Shown: positions 36,628-47,573, counted from the first letter of the stretch. The stretch is DNA of 64,000 bases from Mesorhizobium hawassense (GCF_003289945.1 NZ_QMBP01000012.1:124001-188000), one strand, 5' to 3'. Translations and numbers: made by a program. The notes: generated by a model from the letters alone, not told the origin.

Positions 36628-37536
36628 TCAGGGCCTGACCTCCTCGACGAGGAGATCGACAAATTGCCTCACGCGAGGTTCCAGAAGCCGCTTGTCTGGA
36701 TAGATCGCCACGATCTTCACCTCTTCGGTCTGCAGTTCGGGCAACAGATGCCGCAGCCGCCCAGCCGCCAAATCGCTCGCGATCAGAAACTCAGGAAGTA
36801 AAGCAATGCCGAGGCCCGCGATGGCGGCATCCCGGATCGCTTCGGCACTATCCAAACGTACCCGGCTACGACCGCCGGCCTTGGCCCAGCCCCCTCCTTC
36901 GCGACGAAAGCGCCAGCTTTGCCTGTTGCCGCGGCTGCTGAAGATCAGACAGTCGTGAGTATCCAAGGCGTCGACATCGAAAGGCTCGCCGCGCTCGGCA
37001 ACGTAGGATGGCGAGGCGCAGAGTATTGCCCTGTAACGGGCGACCACCCGTGACACCAATCTCGTATCCGACGGTGCCGCCCCGATCCGCACCGCAAGGT
37101 CGAACCCCTCCTCGATAATGTCGGCCACGCGGTCCGTGAAGCTCACCTCGACCTGGATCTCCGGCCAAGTCGCCAAATATTTCTGGATCACGGGGAGCAC
37201 GATGAGCTTGCCGAAGGCATCAGGAACAGTGAGGCGCAGCACGCCTCGAGGCCTGCCACCGCGCCGAGCCACGCTGGCCTCGGCTTCGTCGACCGAGGCA
37301 ACAACCTCCAGGCCACGGCGATAGAAAGTCTCGCCTTCCTCGGTGAGACTGAGCGTCCTGGTGTTGCGATTGAAGAGGCGTGTGCCAAGCCTGTCTTCCA
37401 GCCGGCCGATGGCCTTCCCCGCCGCCGAACGCGAGAGGCCCATCGCAAGCCCGCCCGCGACGAAACTTCCCGCATCGGCGACGGCCATGAAGATCATGAT
37501 GTCGTTCAGATTTGCACGCGACACAATGCGCTCCAT
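36628..37536 (-). CDS. LysR-family transcriptional regulator
   Basis: A 302-residue LysR regulator. The N-terminal HTH reads FMAVADAGSFVAGGLAMGLS with SRSAAGKAIGRLEDRLGTRL (about 16-56), and a substrate-binding domain covers 90-300. The start at ATG 37534-37536 gives a standard LysR N-terminus; the longer frame upstream is unlike the family. It is divergent from a RidA gene 292 bases away, which it probably regulates. The effector is unknown. Confidence 0.92.
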   Translation of the reverse strand: MERIVSRANLNDIMIFMAVADAGSFVAGGLAMGLSRSAAGKAIGRLEDRLGTRLFNRNTRTLSLTEEGETFYRRGLEVVASVDEAEASVARRGGRPRGVLRLTVPDAFGKLIVLPVIQKYLATWPEIQVEVSFTDRVADIIEEGFDLAVRIGAAPSDTRLVSRVVARYRAILCASPSYVAERGEPFDVDALDTHDCLIFSSRGNRQSWRFRREGGGWAKAGGRSRVRLDSAEAIRDAAIAGLGIALLPEFLIASDLAAGRLRHLLPELQTEEVKIVAIYPDKRLLEPRVRQFVDLLVEEVRP

Positions 37537-37828
37537 CGGCTTGGCGGCGGCAGAACTGTCGGGCAGCCCAATACACCATACTAGGGCGTCCGTCTGAGGC
37601 AATCGACTGCCTGCCTCGAACGGAGCTCGGCGGCAGCGCACGCGTCTGCCGTGTCGCTTCTGTGTCGACGTCCGTTCGTCAATCAATCGGCTATAGCCAC
37701 CCAACGCAGCGGAACCGGCCAGGGCCATCGGATGCCCACTGCATGCCAGCTCGATGGGTCAGCCGGCGAAACTTGCTGACGGGCGAATTTACCCAAGACT
37801 TTCAACAACAACCGGAAAGGACGACCAC

Positions 37829-38224
37829 ATGACTTCCAACGGCAAAACCTACAATCACGGTGTTCCCTGGGAGGAAGCCTTCGGCGTCACCCAGGGCCAC
37901 AGAGCCGATGGCACCATCTATGTCTCGGGACAATTCTCCCATGACATGAACGGCGAATTCGTCGGCGAAGGCAATTTCGAAACCCAGGTGCGGCAGACGC
38001 TGGAGAATCTGGATCGCGTGCTGACCGGGTTCGGCGCCACCAAGGCAAACCTTGCCGAACTGGTCTGCTATCTGACGAACCCAAAGGAAGATTTTGAGGC
38101 GTTCGTCGCTCTATACAAGGAGTATGTCGGGCCACACCGCCCCGCCGCGACGCTCCTCGGCGTTTCGGGCTTGGCATTCCCGCAGCAATTGGTTGAAATC
38201 CGAGCGGTTGCCCACGCGCTCTGA
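37829..38224 (+). CDS. RidA family protein
   Basis: A 131-residue RidA/YjgF/UK114-family protein; canonical RidA deaminates reactive enamine/imine intermediates. Landmarks are YVSGQFSHDMNGEFVGEG, the QTLENLDRVLTGFGATKANL helix and the C-terminal HRPAATLLGVSGLAFPQQLV. The Arg of HRPA is at the position used for carboxylate binding in RidA. The sequence is divergent enough that another Rid subfamily is possible. GGAAAGGACG precedes the ATG. Probably controlled by the divergent LysR protein. Confidence 0.88.
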   Translation: MTSNGKTYNHGVPWEEAFGVTQGHRADGTIYVSGQFSHDMNGEFVGEGNFETQVRQTLENLDRVLTGFGATKANLAELVCYLTNPKEDFEAFVALYKEYVGPHRPAATLLGVSGLAFPQQLVEIRAVAHAL

Positions 38225-38297
38225 ACCAGTCCTTGACAAGGGCGCCGGGAGCGATCGCCAGCTGTCGATCGCTCCTGAGCGAAGACTGCACGGCGTA

Positions 38298-39260
38298 TCA
38301 GTTCGGCTTCGGCCAGCCCTTCCAGACCATGTAGACGTTCGCCCGCTGGTAGTGCGTATCCGCCCGTGCCGCCGGCTGATGCTGGAAGCCCACGCTCTCA
38401 TACATGCGGATGGCCGGGGCGAGCTTGGTGTTGGTTTCGAGAAACAGCGTGTCGCGGTCCAGCCGCTCGAACGCGCGGATGGCATGCTCAAGCAAGAGCC
38501 GCCCGATCCCCAGCCCTCGCGCCGCGGGATCGACCGCCATCTTGGTGAGTTCGACCTCGTTTTCGCCTGCCAGCAAAAGCGCACAAGTGCCGACGACTTC
38601 CTCGCCATGCAAGGCAAAGTAGATGATGCCACCCCGTTCCAGTATGTGCTTTTCCGGCGCGGAGAGGACGGCGTGATCGCCCTCTTCGATATAGAAGTAC
38701 CGCTTCAGCCACTCGGCATTCAGCCGGTAGAAGTGGTCCCGCAGCGACGGCTTGAACGGCACGATCTCGATTGCACCGGCGCCCAATCTGCGCGCTCGCT
38801 CGCTGACCGCAGCGGCCATCGTGTCGTCGAGCATTCGCTCCAGCCCTCCGATGGCCGACACCAGGTCGATCCCGCCTGCCTGGCACCGCGCATCCAGTTC
38901 GTCCCGCAGGGCGCGCCACAAAGGTTTGGCCCTGCGCAATGCGGCCTCCGCCTTGTCCGTCAGCGCCAACTCGCGCACCCGGCGATCATCCTTGCCCGGC
39001 ACCGATATCAGCCAGTCATCCTTGGTCAGCCGTGACGCGAGCTGGCTTATCGACGAATGGGTGAGCCCCGCCGCCTTGGCCAAATCACCGACCGACTGCG
39101 GCCCGCGGTCGTGAATGGTCCTGAGCACCGGAAACCACCTCGCCTCGAGGCCGATGCCGTGCGCGGCGTAGACCTCATCGGCCATCGCGTAGAGTTGTTC
39201 ACTCGCTGCCCGCAGCCTGCTTCCAAGCGCCAGAATGCCGACCTCCGCCAGATAGGTCAT
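38298..39260 (-). CDS. MarR-type HTH fused to GNAT acetyltransferase
   Basis: A 320-residue two-domain protein. A MarR-like winged helix fills about 15-135 (AKAAGLTHSSISQLASRLTK is the recognition region, KDDRRVRELALTDKAEAAL the wing). A GNAT domain follows from about 175, with the acetyl-CoA loop ELTKMAVDPAARGLGIGRLL. The start at ATG 39258-39260 is chosen because GGAG lies 6 bases before it; starts at 39266 and 39278 lack this. An inverted repeat just upstream suggests autoregulation. Targets are unknown. Confidence 0.85.
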   Translation of the reverse strand: MTYLAEVGILALGSRLRAASEQLYAMADEVYAAHGIGLEARWFPVLRTIHDRGPQSVGDLAKAAGLTHSSISQLASRLTKDDWLISVPGKDDRRVRELALTDKAEAALRRAKPLWRALRDELDARCQAGGIDLVSAIGGLERMLDDTMAAAVSERARRLGAGAIEIVPFKPSLRDHFYRLNAEWLKRYFYIEEGDHAVLSAPEKHILERGGIIYFALHGEEVVGTCALLLAGENEVELTKMAVDPAARGLGIGRLLLEHAIRAFERLDRDTLFLETNTKLAPAIRMYESVGFQHQPAARADTHYQRANVYMVWKGWPKPN

Positions 39261-39273
39261 GACCATCTCCGTT

Positions 39274-39290
39274 GGCATTTATGTAATGCC
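39274..39290. promoter_or_regulatory. Candidate autoregulatory operator
   Basis: GGCATT and AATGCC with a 5-base spacer, a perfect inverted repeat 13 bases upstream of the chosen start of the MarR-GNAT gene. Confidence 0.4.
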
Positions 39291-39380
39291 TAACATAATT
39301 GATCGTAACAAATTTGGCAACCAGCGCCCGCCTGCGCGGGCAGGCCTAAGGAATGCCTGTCCGTAAAAATCAATTCATGG

Positions 39381-39408
39381 AGAATAAAGAAAGGCTTGGC
39401 TCTGAGTC

Positions 39409-39416
<8 letters not shown>
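39381..39416 (-). terminator. Possible terminator overlapping the end of aspS
   Basis: AAGGCT and AGCCTT arms with a 14-base loop that includes the aspS stop codon, followed on the minus strand by TCTTT. The stem is short. Confidence 0.35.
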
Positions 39417-41205
<1,789 letters not shown>

Positions 41206-41318
41206 GGGTAAAGTCCGGAAAATTGCGGGCATCAGCCCGGCTCGAAAATTGGCGCGAAAAGCGCATGAGAGGCCGGCTTTGTCAAGGCAACCGCTCACAC
41301 AGGCGCCGCTTTCGCCGT

Positions 41319-42077
41319 TCAGGCAAAATGGATTTGCGCACCCTGGCTTTGGAAATCGGCGAGCGTGGCGGCAGGCGCGGTCTTTTCCACCACGAGATGG
41401 CGGATCGCATCCGCTCCCGCCACGCGATACGGCGCCGCGGTGGCAAGCTTGTCGTCGGTGACGGCAATGACGATGCCGGCGCTGTTTTTCACCATGGCGC
41501 GTTTGACCTCGGCTTCGGCCGAATCGAATGCGGTGACGCCGCGCGCGACATCCAGCCCGCAGGACCCGAGAAAGAACAGATCGGCGCCGAGCTGCGCCAC
41601 GGCGGCGAGCGTGTCGGCGCCGACGCAGGTGCCGAGATCGGGCACATAGCGGCCGCCGAGCACGATCAACTCGACCAGCGGAAGGTCCGCGAGCGCCGAG
41701 GCGACGCCCAGCGAATTGGTGGCGACCGTCAGTTGGATGTCGCGCGGGATCGCCCTGGCGATCGCTTCGTTGGTCGTGCCGCCGTCGATGAACAGCGATT
41801 GCCCGGCCACGAGCAGCCCTACCGCCGCCTTTGCCAGGCGCGTCTTTTCCTCCACCGCATGACGGCTGCGCTGGCTGAGCGTCGCGGCCGCAAAGGGCGC
41901 CGAGGCGACCGCGCCGCCATAGACGCGGCGCAACTGCCCGGCTTTGGCCAGTTCCCTGAGATCGCGCCGCACCGTGTCTTCCGAGACGCCGAAACGGCTG
42001 GCGAGCTCGCCGGCCAGCACCCTTCCGTCCGCCGCAAGCTGGTCGCGAATGAGTTGGTGGCGTTCTTCGGTGAGCAT
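41319..42077 (-). CDS. DeoR-family transcriptional regulator
   Basis: A 252-residue repressor with an N-terminal DeoR HTH (RHQLIRDQLAADGRVLAGEL to VSEDTVRRDLRELAKAG) and a C-terminal sugar-phosphate sensor domain resembling a phosphosugar isomerase fold (DGGTTNEAIARAIP). It is divergent from an MFS transporter with a TTGCATGA/TCATGCAA repeat in the shared gap, so it likely represses that gene and itself. The inducer is probably a sugar phosphate or nucleoside product. Confidence 0.9.
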   Translation of the reverse strand: MLTEERHQLIRDQLAADGRVLAGELASRFGVSEDTVRRDLRELAKAGQLRRVYGGAVASAPFAAATLSQRSRHAVEEKTRLAKAAVGLLVAGQSLFIDGGTTNEAIARAIPRDIQLTVATNSLGVASALADLPLVELIVLGGRYVPDLGTCVGADTLAAVAQLGADLFFLGSCGLDVARGVTAFDSAEAEVKRAMVKNSAGIVIAVTDDKLATAAPYRVAGADAIRHLVVEKTAPAATLADFQSQGAQIHFA

Positions 42078-42105
42078 GCACGATCCTATTTATTTGTGCA
42101 CGTTA

Positions 42106-42130
42106 TTGCATGATTTGCCTGTTCATGCAA
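42106..42130. promoter_or_regulatory. Candidate DeoR operator
   Basis: TTGCATGA and TCATGCAA, perfect 8-base arms with a 9-base spacer, 29 bases upstream of the DeoR start and about 60 before the MFS start. GTGCACG nearby adds a third short palindrome. Confidence 0.55.
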
Positions 42131-42191
42131 GAAAGAGTCGACCGGCGACCCGAGAGCCGCCCGCCGAAATCTCCTTGTTGGATTGTCCGTG

Positions 42192-43418
42192 ATGACCTTT
42201 GGCCTGAAACTCGCTCCGCAGCACCGCGTCTATGCCGGCTTCGCGATCTATTCCTTTGCCATGGGCAACATCTTTCCGCGCCTGCCCGACATCAAGCATG
42301 CCATGCGGATCGAGGACGGCACGCTCGGCCTCGCCCTGATCGGCACGCCGATCGGCACTCTGATCGCGCTGACGTTGGCGACGCCGATCCTGGAGCGCAT
42401 CGGCTTTCGCCGCGCGCTACTTTGGCTGGTGCCGCTGCTTGCGATCGCCTATGCCGTGGCGGTGCATGCGCCCGGCCCGGCCGCTCTGTTCCTGATGCTG
42501 CTGCCGGTCGGCCTGATGATCGGCAGCATCGAAATCATCTTGAACGTCGAGGCCGACAGGACCGAGTTTCTGCTCAAGCGCCGCATCATGAACCGGGCGC
42601 ATTCGTTCTGGAGCATCGGCTTCTTCGGTGCAGGGCTGTTCGGCGGCGCGCTGGCACATCTCGGCCTGTCGCCGCAATTGCATCTGGTGCTGGTGGCGCC
42701 AATGGTGGCGGTTGCGATGGCATTGTTCCTCGGCGGCTTCGAACCGGCACCGGCGCGTTTCGCCGCGACCGCCGACAAGGCGCCGATGTTCGCGCGACCG
42801 ACGCTGCCGATTCTCATCCTCGTCGCGGTGACGCTGTCGGCAATGCTGATGGAAGGCGCCAGCATGGACTGGTCGGCGATCTATATGCGCACCGTGTTCG
42901 AATCAGGCCCGTTCGTCGCCGGAATCACCGTGGCGCTGTTCGCCTTCTCGCAGGCGACGACACGCTTCTTCGCCGACAGCTTCGTCGACCGTCATTCGCC
43001 GAGCGGCGTGGCGCGCGTGCTGTTGGCGACGATGGCGGCCGGCGTGGTCATCGTCTTCTTCTCGCCCCTGCCCTTCGTCTCGATGCTGGGCTTTGCGCTC
43101 ATGGGCATCGGCTGCAGCGCCATCTTTCCGCTGGCGATTTCGGCGGCCGCCCAGATGACGGATCGCTCCGCAGCGATCAACGTCGCCGCGCTGTCGCAGA
43201 TCTCCTTCGTCGCATTCCTGCTCGGACCGCCGCTGCTCGGCTTCGTCTCGGACCACTGGGGCATCCGCTCGGCCTATGGCATCGGCATACCGTTCATCGT
43301 GCTCAGCCTGGCGGCCGCGGGCGCACTCGGCCGGCGGCCTTCGTCGAATACCGTGGCGGACGGCGCGGGATCCGGCTCGAGTGGAGAGAGGGTCCCGGCG
43401 CGAGCCTATGAGGCATGA
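42192..43418 (+). CDS. MFS transporter
   Basis: A 408-residue inner-membrane transporter with about twelve hydrophobic segments. The N-terminal half includes FAIYSFAMGNIFPRLPDIKH and a LGLALIGTPIGTL segment of the type found in the YbjJ-like or fucose-permease-related MFS groups. Whether it imports a sugar or exports a product is not clear. The ATG at 42192 is preferred over a TTG three codons earlier. It is likely controlled by the divergent DeoR protein. Confidence 0.87.
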   Translation: MTFGLKLAPQHRVYAGFAIYSFAMGNIFPRLPDIKHAMRIEDGTLGLALIGTPIGTLIALTLATPILERIGFRRALLWLVPLLAIAYAVAVHAPGPAALFLMLLPVGLMIGSIEIILNVEADRTEFLLKRRIMNRAHSFWSIGFFGAGLFGGALAHLGLSPQLHLVLVAPMVAVAMALFLGGFEPAPARFAATADKAPMFARPTLPILILVAVTLSAMLMEGASMDWSAIYMRTVFESGPFVAGITVALFAFSQATTRFFADSFVDRHSPSGVARVLLATMAAGVVIVFFSPLPFVSMLGFALMGIGCSAIFPLAISAAAQMTDRSAAINVAALSQISFVAFLLGPPLLGFVSDHWGIRSAYGIGIPFIVLSLAAAGALGRRPSSNTVADGAGSGSSGERVPARAYEA

Positions 43419-43587
43419 ACGGCTCGCGGAGCAGCGCCGCTTAGCGGAGCGGGCCGGGGCGCCGGCGCTCGGCGTAATTCTGCACCGAGAATCCGATGAT
43501 CGAGCCATCGCTTACGCTGCGGCGGCTTGACGAAAGCGCGCGCGGCTGAAATTGAAAGAGGCCTCATACTGTGCCAAAAGCGATTTG

Positions 43588-44739
43588 ATGCACGTCATCA
43601 CCACACAAGAAGAACTTGAGAGCGTTGTCGCGGCGTTCGAGAAGTCGGAATTCGTCACCGTCGATACCGAATTCATCCGCGAGACGACCTTCTGGCCGAT
43701 CCTTTGCCTGATCCAGATCGCCGCGCCTGGGATTGAGGCGCTTATCGATCCGTTGTCGCCCGGCATCGACCTGAAACCGTTTTTCCGGCTGATGGCCAAC
43801 GAAGCGGTGCTGAAGGTCTTCCACGCGGCGCGCCAGGACATCGAAATCATCGTCCATCTCGGCAATCTGGTGCCGCATCCGGTGTTCGACACGCAAGTCG
43901 CGGCGATGGTCTGCGGCTTCGGCGACAGTGTCTCCTATGACCAGCTCGTCCAGAAGGTCACCGGGGCGCGGCTCGACAAATCCTCGCGCTTCACCGACTG
44001 GCGACACCGGCCGCTCTCCGACAAGCAGCTCGAATACGCGCTCGCCGACGTCACCCATCTCATCAAGGTCTACCAGCATCTGAGCGCCGAACTGAAGCGC
44101 GAGGACCGCGCCCATTGGCTTAACGAGGAGATGGACGTTCTCACCTCGCGCGAGACCTACGATCCGCATCCCGAGGATGCCTGGAAGCGACTGAAGATGC
44201 GCCTGCGCAAACCGCAGGAGCTGGCGATCGTGCAGGCAGTGGCCGCCTGGCGCGAGCGCGAGGCGCGCGAGCGCGACGTGCCGCGCGGCCGCGTGCTCAA
44301 GGACGACGCAATCTACGAGATCGCTCAGCAGGCGCCGCGCGACGTAACGGCACTTGGCAAGCTACGCACCACGCCGAAAGGCTGGGAGCGTTCCGCGACG
44401 GCAACCGCGCTGCTTGGCGCGGTCAATACGGCGCTGGCCCTGCCGAAGGATGCGATGCCGAAACTGCCGAAAAGCGTGCAGCCGCCGGAAGGATCGAGCG
44501 CTGCGGCGGAACTGCTCAAGGTGCTGCTCAGGATCGTCGCCGAGAAGGAAGGCGTCGCCAGCAAGGTGCTCGCCTCCAGCGACGATATCGACCGGATCGC
44601 GGCCGAAGGCGACGAAGCCGACGTGCCGGCGCTGCAGGGATGGCGCCGCGCCGTTTTCGGCGAGCAGGCACTGAAGCTGGTGCGCGGCGAGATCGGCATC
44701 AAATTCGACAAGCGCCGGATCGCGGTGTTCGATCTTTAA
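43588..44739 (+). CDS. rnd: Ribonuclease D
   Basis: 3'-to-5' exoribonuclease acting in tRNA 3'-end processing. It has 383 residues. The DEDD residues are readable: Asp26 and Glu28 (VDTEFIRE), Asp84 (ARQDIEII), and Tyr150/Asp154 (YALADV). An HRDC helical region follows near 215-290 (KPQELAIVQAVAAWREREA). The ATG at 43588 gives the family-typical MHVITTQEEL; the frame is open 12 codons further upstream. Its stop adjoins the converging MAPEG gene (1 base apart). Confidence 0.92.
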   Translation: MHVITTQEELESVVAAFEKSEFVTVDTEFIRETTFWPILCLIQIAAPGIEALIDPLSPGIDLKPFFRLMANEAVLKVFHAARQDIEIIVHLGNLVPHPVFDTQVAAMVCGFGDSVSYDQLVQKVTGARLDKSSRFTDWRHRPLSDKQLEYALADVTHLIKVYQHLSAELKREDRAHWLNEEMDVLTSRETYDPHPEDAWKRLKMRLRKPQELAIVQAVAAWREREARERDVPRGRVLKDDAIYEIAQQAPRDVTALGKLRTTPKGWERSATATALLGAVNTALALPKDAMPKLPKSVQPPEGSSAAAELLKVLLRIVAEKEGVASKVLASSDDIDRIAAEGDEADVPALQGWRRAVFGEQALKLVRGEIGIKFDKRRIAVFDL

Positions 44740-44740
44740 A

Positions 44741-45160
44741 TCAAACCGCTCCAAGCAGGTGGAGCGCGAACCAGACCCAGGCGACGAAAAGTATGCCTGC
44801 GCCGAGGAAGAAGGCGCGGGTGCGGTGCAGCACATAGTTTCTGTTGAGATGCACCCAGGCGTGAACATAGCGCGTGACTATGAACAGCCACATCAGCACC
44901 AGCGTCAGGTCGTTCACGCCGTTGGTGACGAACAATGCCAGGCACAGTGCGTAGAAGAGAACCGGCAGCTCGAACTGGTTGATCAGATTGTTGGCGACGG
45001 TGACGCTGGAGGCCGGCTCGGTCGAGCGGAGCTTGTACTGGCTGATCCTGGCCTCGCCCGACTTCAGGGCACCATAGCGCCGTTTCAGCATCACCAGATA
45101 GACGATGTAGACTAGGAGCACATGCGCCAGCATCGGCCAGAAGATGGTGGTCTGGTGCAT
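44741..45160 (-). CDS. MAPEG family membrane protein
   Basis: A 139-residue protein with four transmembrane helices and MAPEG features (ANNLINQFELPVLFYALCLA, then TRYVHAWVHLNRNYVLHRTR). The MAPEG superfamily includes glutathione transferases and eicosanoid enzymes; bacterial members are mostly uncharacterised. It lies 19 bases after the neighbouring membrane gene and so forms a probable operon with it and guaB. Confidence 0.86.
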   Translation of the reverse strand: MHQTTIFWPMLAHVLLVYIVYLVMLKRRYGALKSGEARISQYKLRSTEPASSVTVANNLINQFELPVLFYALCLALFVTNGVNDLTLVLMWLFIVTRYVHAWVHLNRNYVLHRTRAFFLGAGILFVAWVWFALHLLGAV

Positions 45161-45179
45161 ATGTGCGCCCCTCCTCCCC

Positions 45180-45824
45180 TCAGCGCCGCCGTTGCCCGGC
45201 CAGCGCGAAGACCGCGACGACGAAGAATGGGATGGCCAGCAACGCGAATTTGGTGACGGTCAGCAGGGACGCAAACGCCAGGGAATCCGGATTGGCCGAC
45301 TGAAAGTCGGACAACAGCCGCGCCACAGCGAAGTTCTGCGCATAATCGGCGATCGTATAGGGCAGCACCAGGACGAGCGCAAAAAGGGCCTGCACCTGCG
45401 TCGGCATGGCGCGGAACGTGCTGAGTTTTCGGCCGAAGGCAAGAATGAGACTGACCAGCGTCAGCGACAAAAGCGCCGGAAACAAAAGATCGAAGGTCAA
45501 ATAGTGCCAGACGATGATGATCTCGCCGCCGCGCCGGCCAAGCGCGGTCAGCCACGCCATGCCATCGTCCGGCGTGAAGCCGGCGATGCGTAAGTCGAGC
45601 GAGGGCAGCCCGCCACTCAGGCGTTGGAAGTAGAAAAACTCCAGCGCCGTCATGACCAGAAAAAGCGCAATCGAGGCGATGGAGAGGGCTGCCGCGTGGC
45701 GCGACGACCGCAACACCGCCACGCTCAAATCACGCCACAGCCCCCCCTGGCGGTCGGACTGATCGGCCTCCCGATCAAATTCCGCCCGGGTAATTTGGGC
45801 TTTCGCGGGTGATCGTGACGTCAT
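45180..45824 (-). CDS. Membrane protein of unknown function overlapping guaB
   Basis: A 214-residue protein with five or so predicted helices (about 45-65, 105-125, 130-150, 160-178, 190-210). No family recognised. The ATG at 45822-45824 makes it overlap the 3' end of guaB by 50 bases in a different frame; a shorter start (TTG in DLSVAVL) would remove the overlap. It is followed closely by the MAPEG gene. Confidence 0.68.
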   Translation of the reverse strand: MTSRSPAKAQITRAEFDREADQSDRQGGLWRDLSVAVLRSSRHAAALSIASIALFLVMTALEFFYFQRLSGGLPSLDLRIAGFTPDDGMAWLTALGRRGGEIIIVWHYLTFDLLFPALLSLTLVSLILAFGRKLSTFRAMPTQVQALFALVLVLPYTIADYAQNFAVARLLSDFQSANPDSLAFASLLTVTKFALLAIPFFVVAVFALAGQRRR

Positions 45825-47277
45825 GGGCGTGGCTTTCACGAAGTCCGGCGTTGGATATGCGCACAAAGGTGGCGCGCTCGCGGAAATCTGCAAGGTCACG
45901 TCCACCCACATAACCCATAGCGGCTTTCAGGCCGCCTGCAAGCTGGTGCAGCACGCCAGCCACAGGTCCTTTGTAGGGAACCTGCCCTTCAATGCCCTCC
46001 GGAACCAGTTTGAGGGTGTCGCGAACCTCGGCCTGGAAGTAGCGATCGGCCGAGCCGCGCGCCATGGCGCCGACCGAGCCCATGCCGCGGTAAGCCTTGA
46101 ACGAGCGGCCCTGGTGCAGATAGACCTCGCCCGGGCTTTCGTCGGTGCCGGCAAGCAGTGAGCCGATCATGGCGGCGCTTGCGCCGGCGGCCAACGCCTT
46201 GGCCAGATCGCCCGAATATTTGATGCCGCCGTCGGCGATGACGCTGACGCCGGCCTTGCTGGCCGTCTCGACCGCCGACATGATCGCCGACAGCTGCGGA
46301 ACGCCGACGCCGGCGACGATTCTGGTCGTGCAGATCGAACCTGGGCCGATGCCGACCTTGACCGCGTCGGCGCCAGCATCGATCAGCGCCTTCGTGCCGT
46401 CGGCGGTGGCGACATTGCCGGCCAGGATGCGCACCGAGTTGGAGAGCTTCTTTGCCCGTGCCACCGCGTCGAGCACGCGCTGCGAATGGCCGTGCGCGGT
46501 GTCGATGACCAAAAGGTCGACGCCGGCGTCGATCAGACGCTCGGCGCGCTCGAAGCCGTCATCGCCGACGCTGGTGGCCGCGGCGGCGCGCAGCCTCCCT
46601 TGTGCGTCCTTGGTGGCATGCGGATTGAGCTGCGACTTCTCGATGTCCTTGACGGTGATCAGGCCGACGCAATTGCCGTTCCGATCGACCACCACCAGCT
46701 TCTCGATGCGGTGCTTGTGCAGCAGCCGCTTGGCTTCGTCCTGGTCGACATTTTCCTTGACCGTGATCAGGTTCTCACGGGTCATCAGTTCGTAGACCTT
46801 CTGGGCCGGGTCGGAGGCAAAGCGGACGTCACGATTGGTCAGGATGCCGACCAGGCGGCCGACCGTATGGCCACCGGTGCCACCGTTCTCGACCACCGGA
46901 ATGCCGGAAATGCCATTGCCGCGCATCAGCGCCAACGCGTCGGCGAGCGTCGCGTCCGGGCCGATGGTGACCGGGTTCACCACCATGCCGGATTCGAATT
47001 TCTTCACCTGCCGGACCTGCTCGGCCTGCTCGGCCGGCGTCAGATTGCGGTGGATGACGCCGATGCCACCGGCCTGCGCCATGGCGATCGCCAGCCGCGC
47101 CTCGGTGACCGTGTCCATGGCGGCCGACAGGATCGGCACGTTGAGGTCGATGTCGCCGGCGATGCGGGTGCGGATGTCGGTCTCACCCGGCATGACCTCG
47201 GAATGGCCGGGCTGCAAGAGCACGTCGTCGAAGGTCAGCGCCAGCGCGCCGGTGGACGTTTCGATGATTTTTCCCAT
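45775..47277 (-). CDS. guaB: Inosine-5'-monophosphate dehydrogenase
   Basis: Oxidises IMP to XMP with NAD+, the committed step of guanine nucleotide synthesis. It has 500 residues. Catalytic Cys316 lies in GIGPGSICTTR, the two CBS domains occupy about 98-215, and the mobile flap contains YRGMGSVGAM (about 392-401). The ATG at 47275-47277 is followed by the canonical catalytic N-terminus (ALTFDDVLLQPGHSEVMP). The 5' leader has three complementary segments that might form alternative hairpins. The gene is next to the insertion point of a mobile element, which did not disrupt it. Confidence 0.96.
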   Translation of the reverse strand: MGKIIETSTGALALTFDDVLLQPGHSEVMPGETDIRTRIAGDIDLNVPILSAAMDTVTEARLAIAMAQAGGIGVIHRNLTPAEQAEQVRQVKKFESGMVVNPVTIGPDATLADALALMRGNGISGIPVVENGGTGGHTVGRLVGILTNRDVRFASDPAQKVYELMTRENLITVKENVDQDEAKRLLHKHRIEKLVVVDRNGNCVGLITVKDIEKSQLNPHATKDAQGRLRAAAATSVGDDGFERAERLIDAGVDLLVIDTAHGHSQRVLDAVARAKKLSNSVRILAGNVATADGTKALIDAGADAVKVGIGPGSICTTRIVAGVGVPQLSAIMSAVETASKAGVSVIADGGIKYSGDLAKALAAGASAAMIGSLLAGTDESPGEVYLHQGRSFKAYRGMGSVGAMARGSADRYFQAEVRDTLKLVPEGIEGQVPYKGPVAGVLHQLAGGLKAAMGYVGGRDLADFRERATFVRISNAGLRESHAHDVTITRESPNYPGGI

Positions 47278-47302
47278 GGCCAGTCCTTTTGAATGCGGAA
47301 AA

Positions 47303-47361
47303 GGCGCTGGGCCAAGATGGCCAGCGCCGACTCTGTCTTCCCTTTCAGGATTGGCGCTGGC
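47303..47361 (-). promoter_or_regulatory. Possible attenuator-like leader of guaB
   Basis: On the plus strand, GGCGCTGG at 47303-47310 and at 47353-47360 can each pair with TGGCCAGCGCC at 47318-47328. In the guaB transcript the middle segment can thus pair early with the upstream one or later with the downstream one near the ribosome-binding site. This is a pairing observation; regulation is inferred. Confidence 0.35.
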
Positions 47362-47573
47362 TGGTAACACGTCCTGTTGCGGTTGAAAAGCAGATCGTTG
47401 CGCCAATCGCAAGGCGTTGCGCTCGGCTATTCTCCAGCCACCAGGGGTTGCGGTCGCACAAAAGTGATAGCAATTTAATGCGACACCCGGGCCAATGCGT
47501 GATAACCGCCCGGACGTGCCGGCTCGCCCCCAAGCCAGGCTCCAGAATCGCGAAGACAAGTCAGGGCGTTCCC

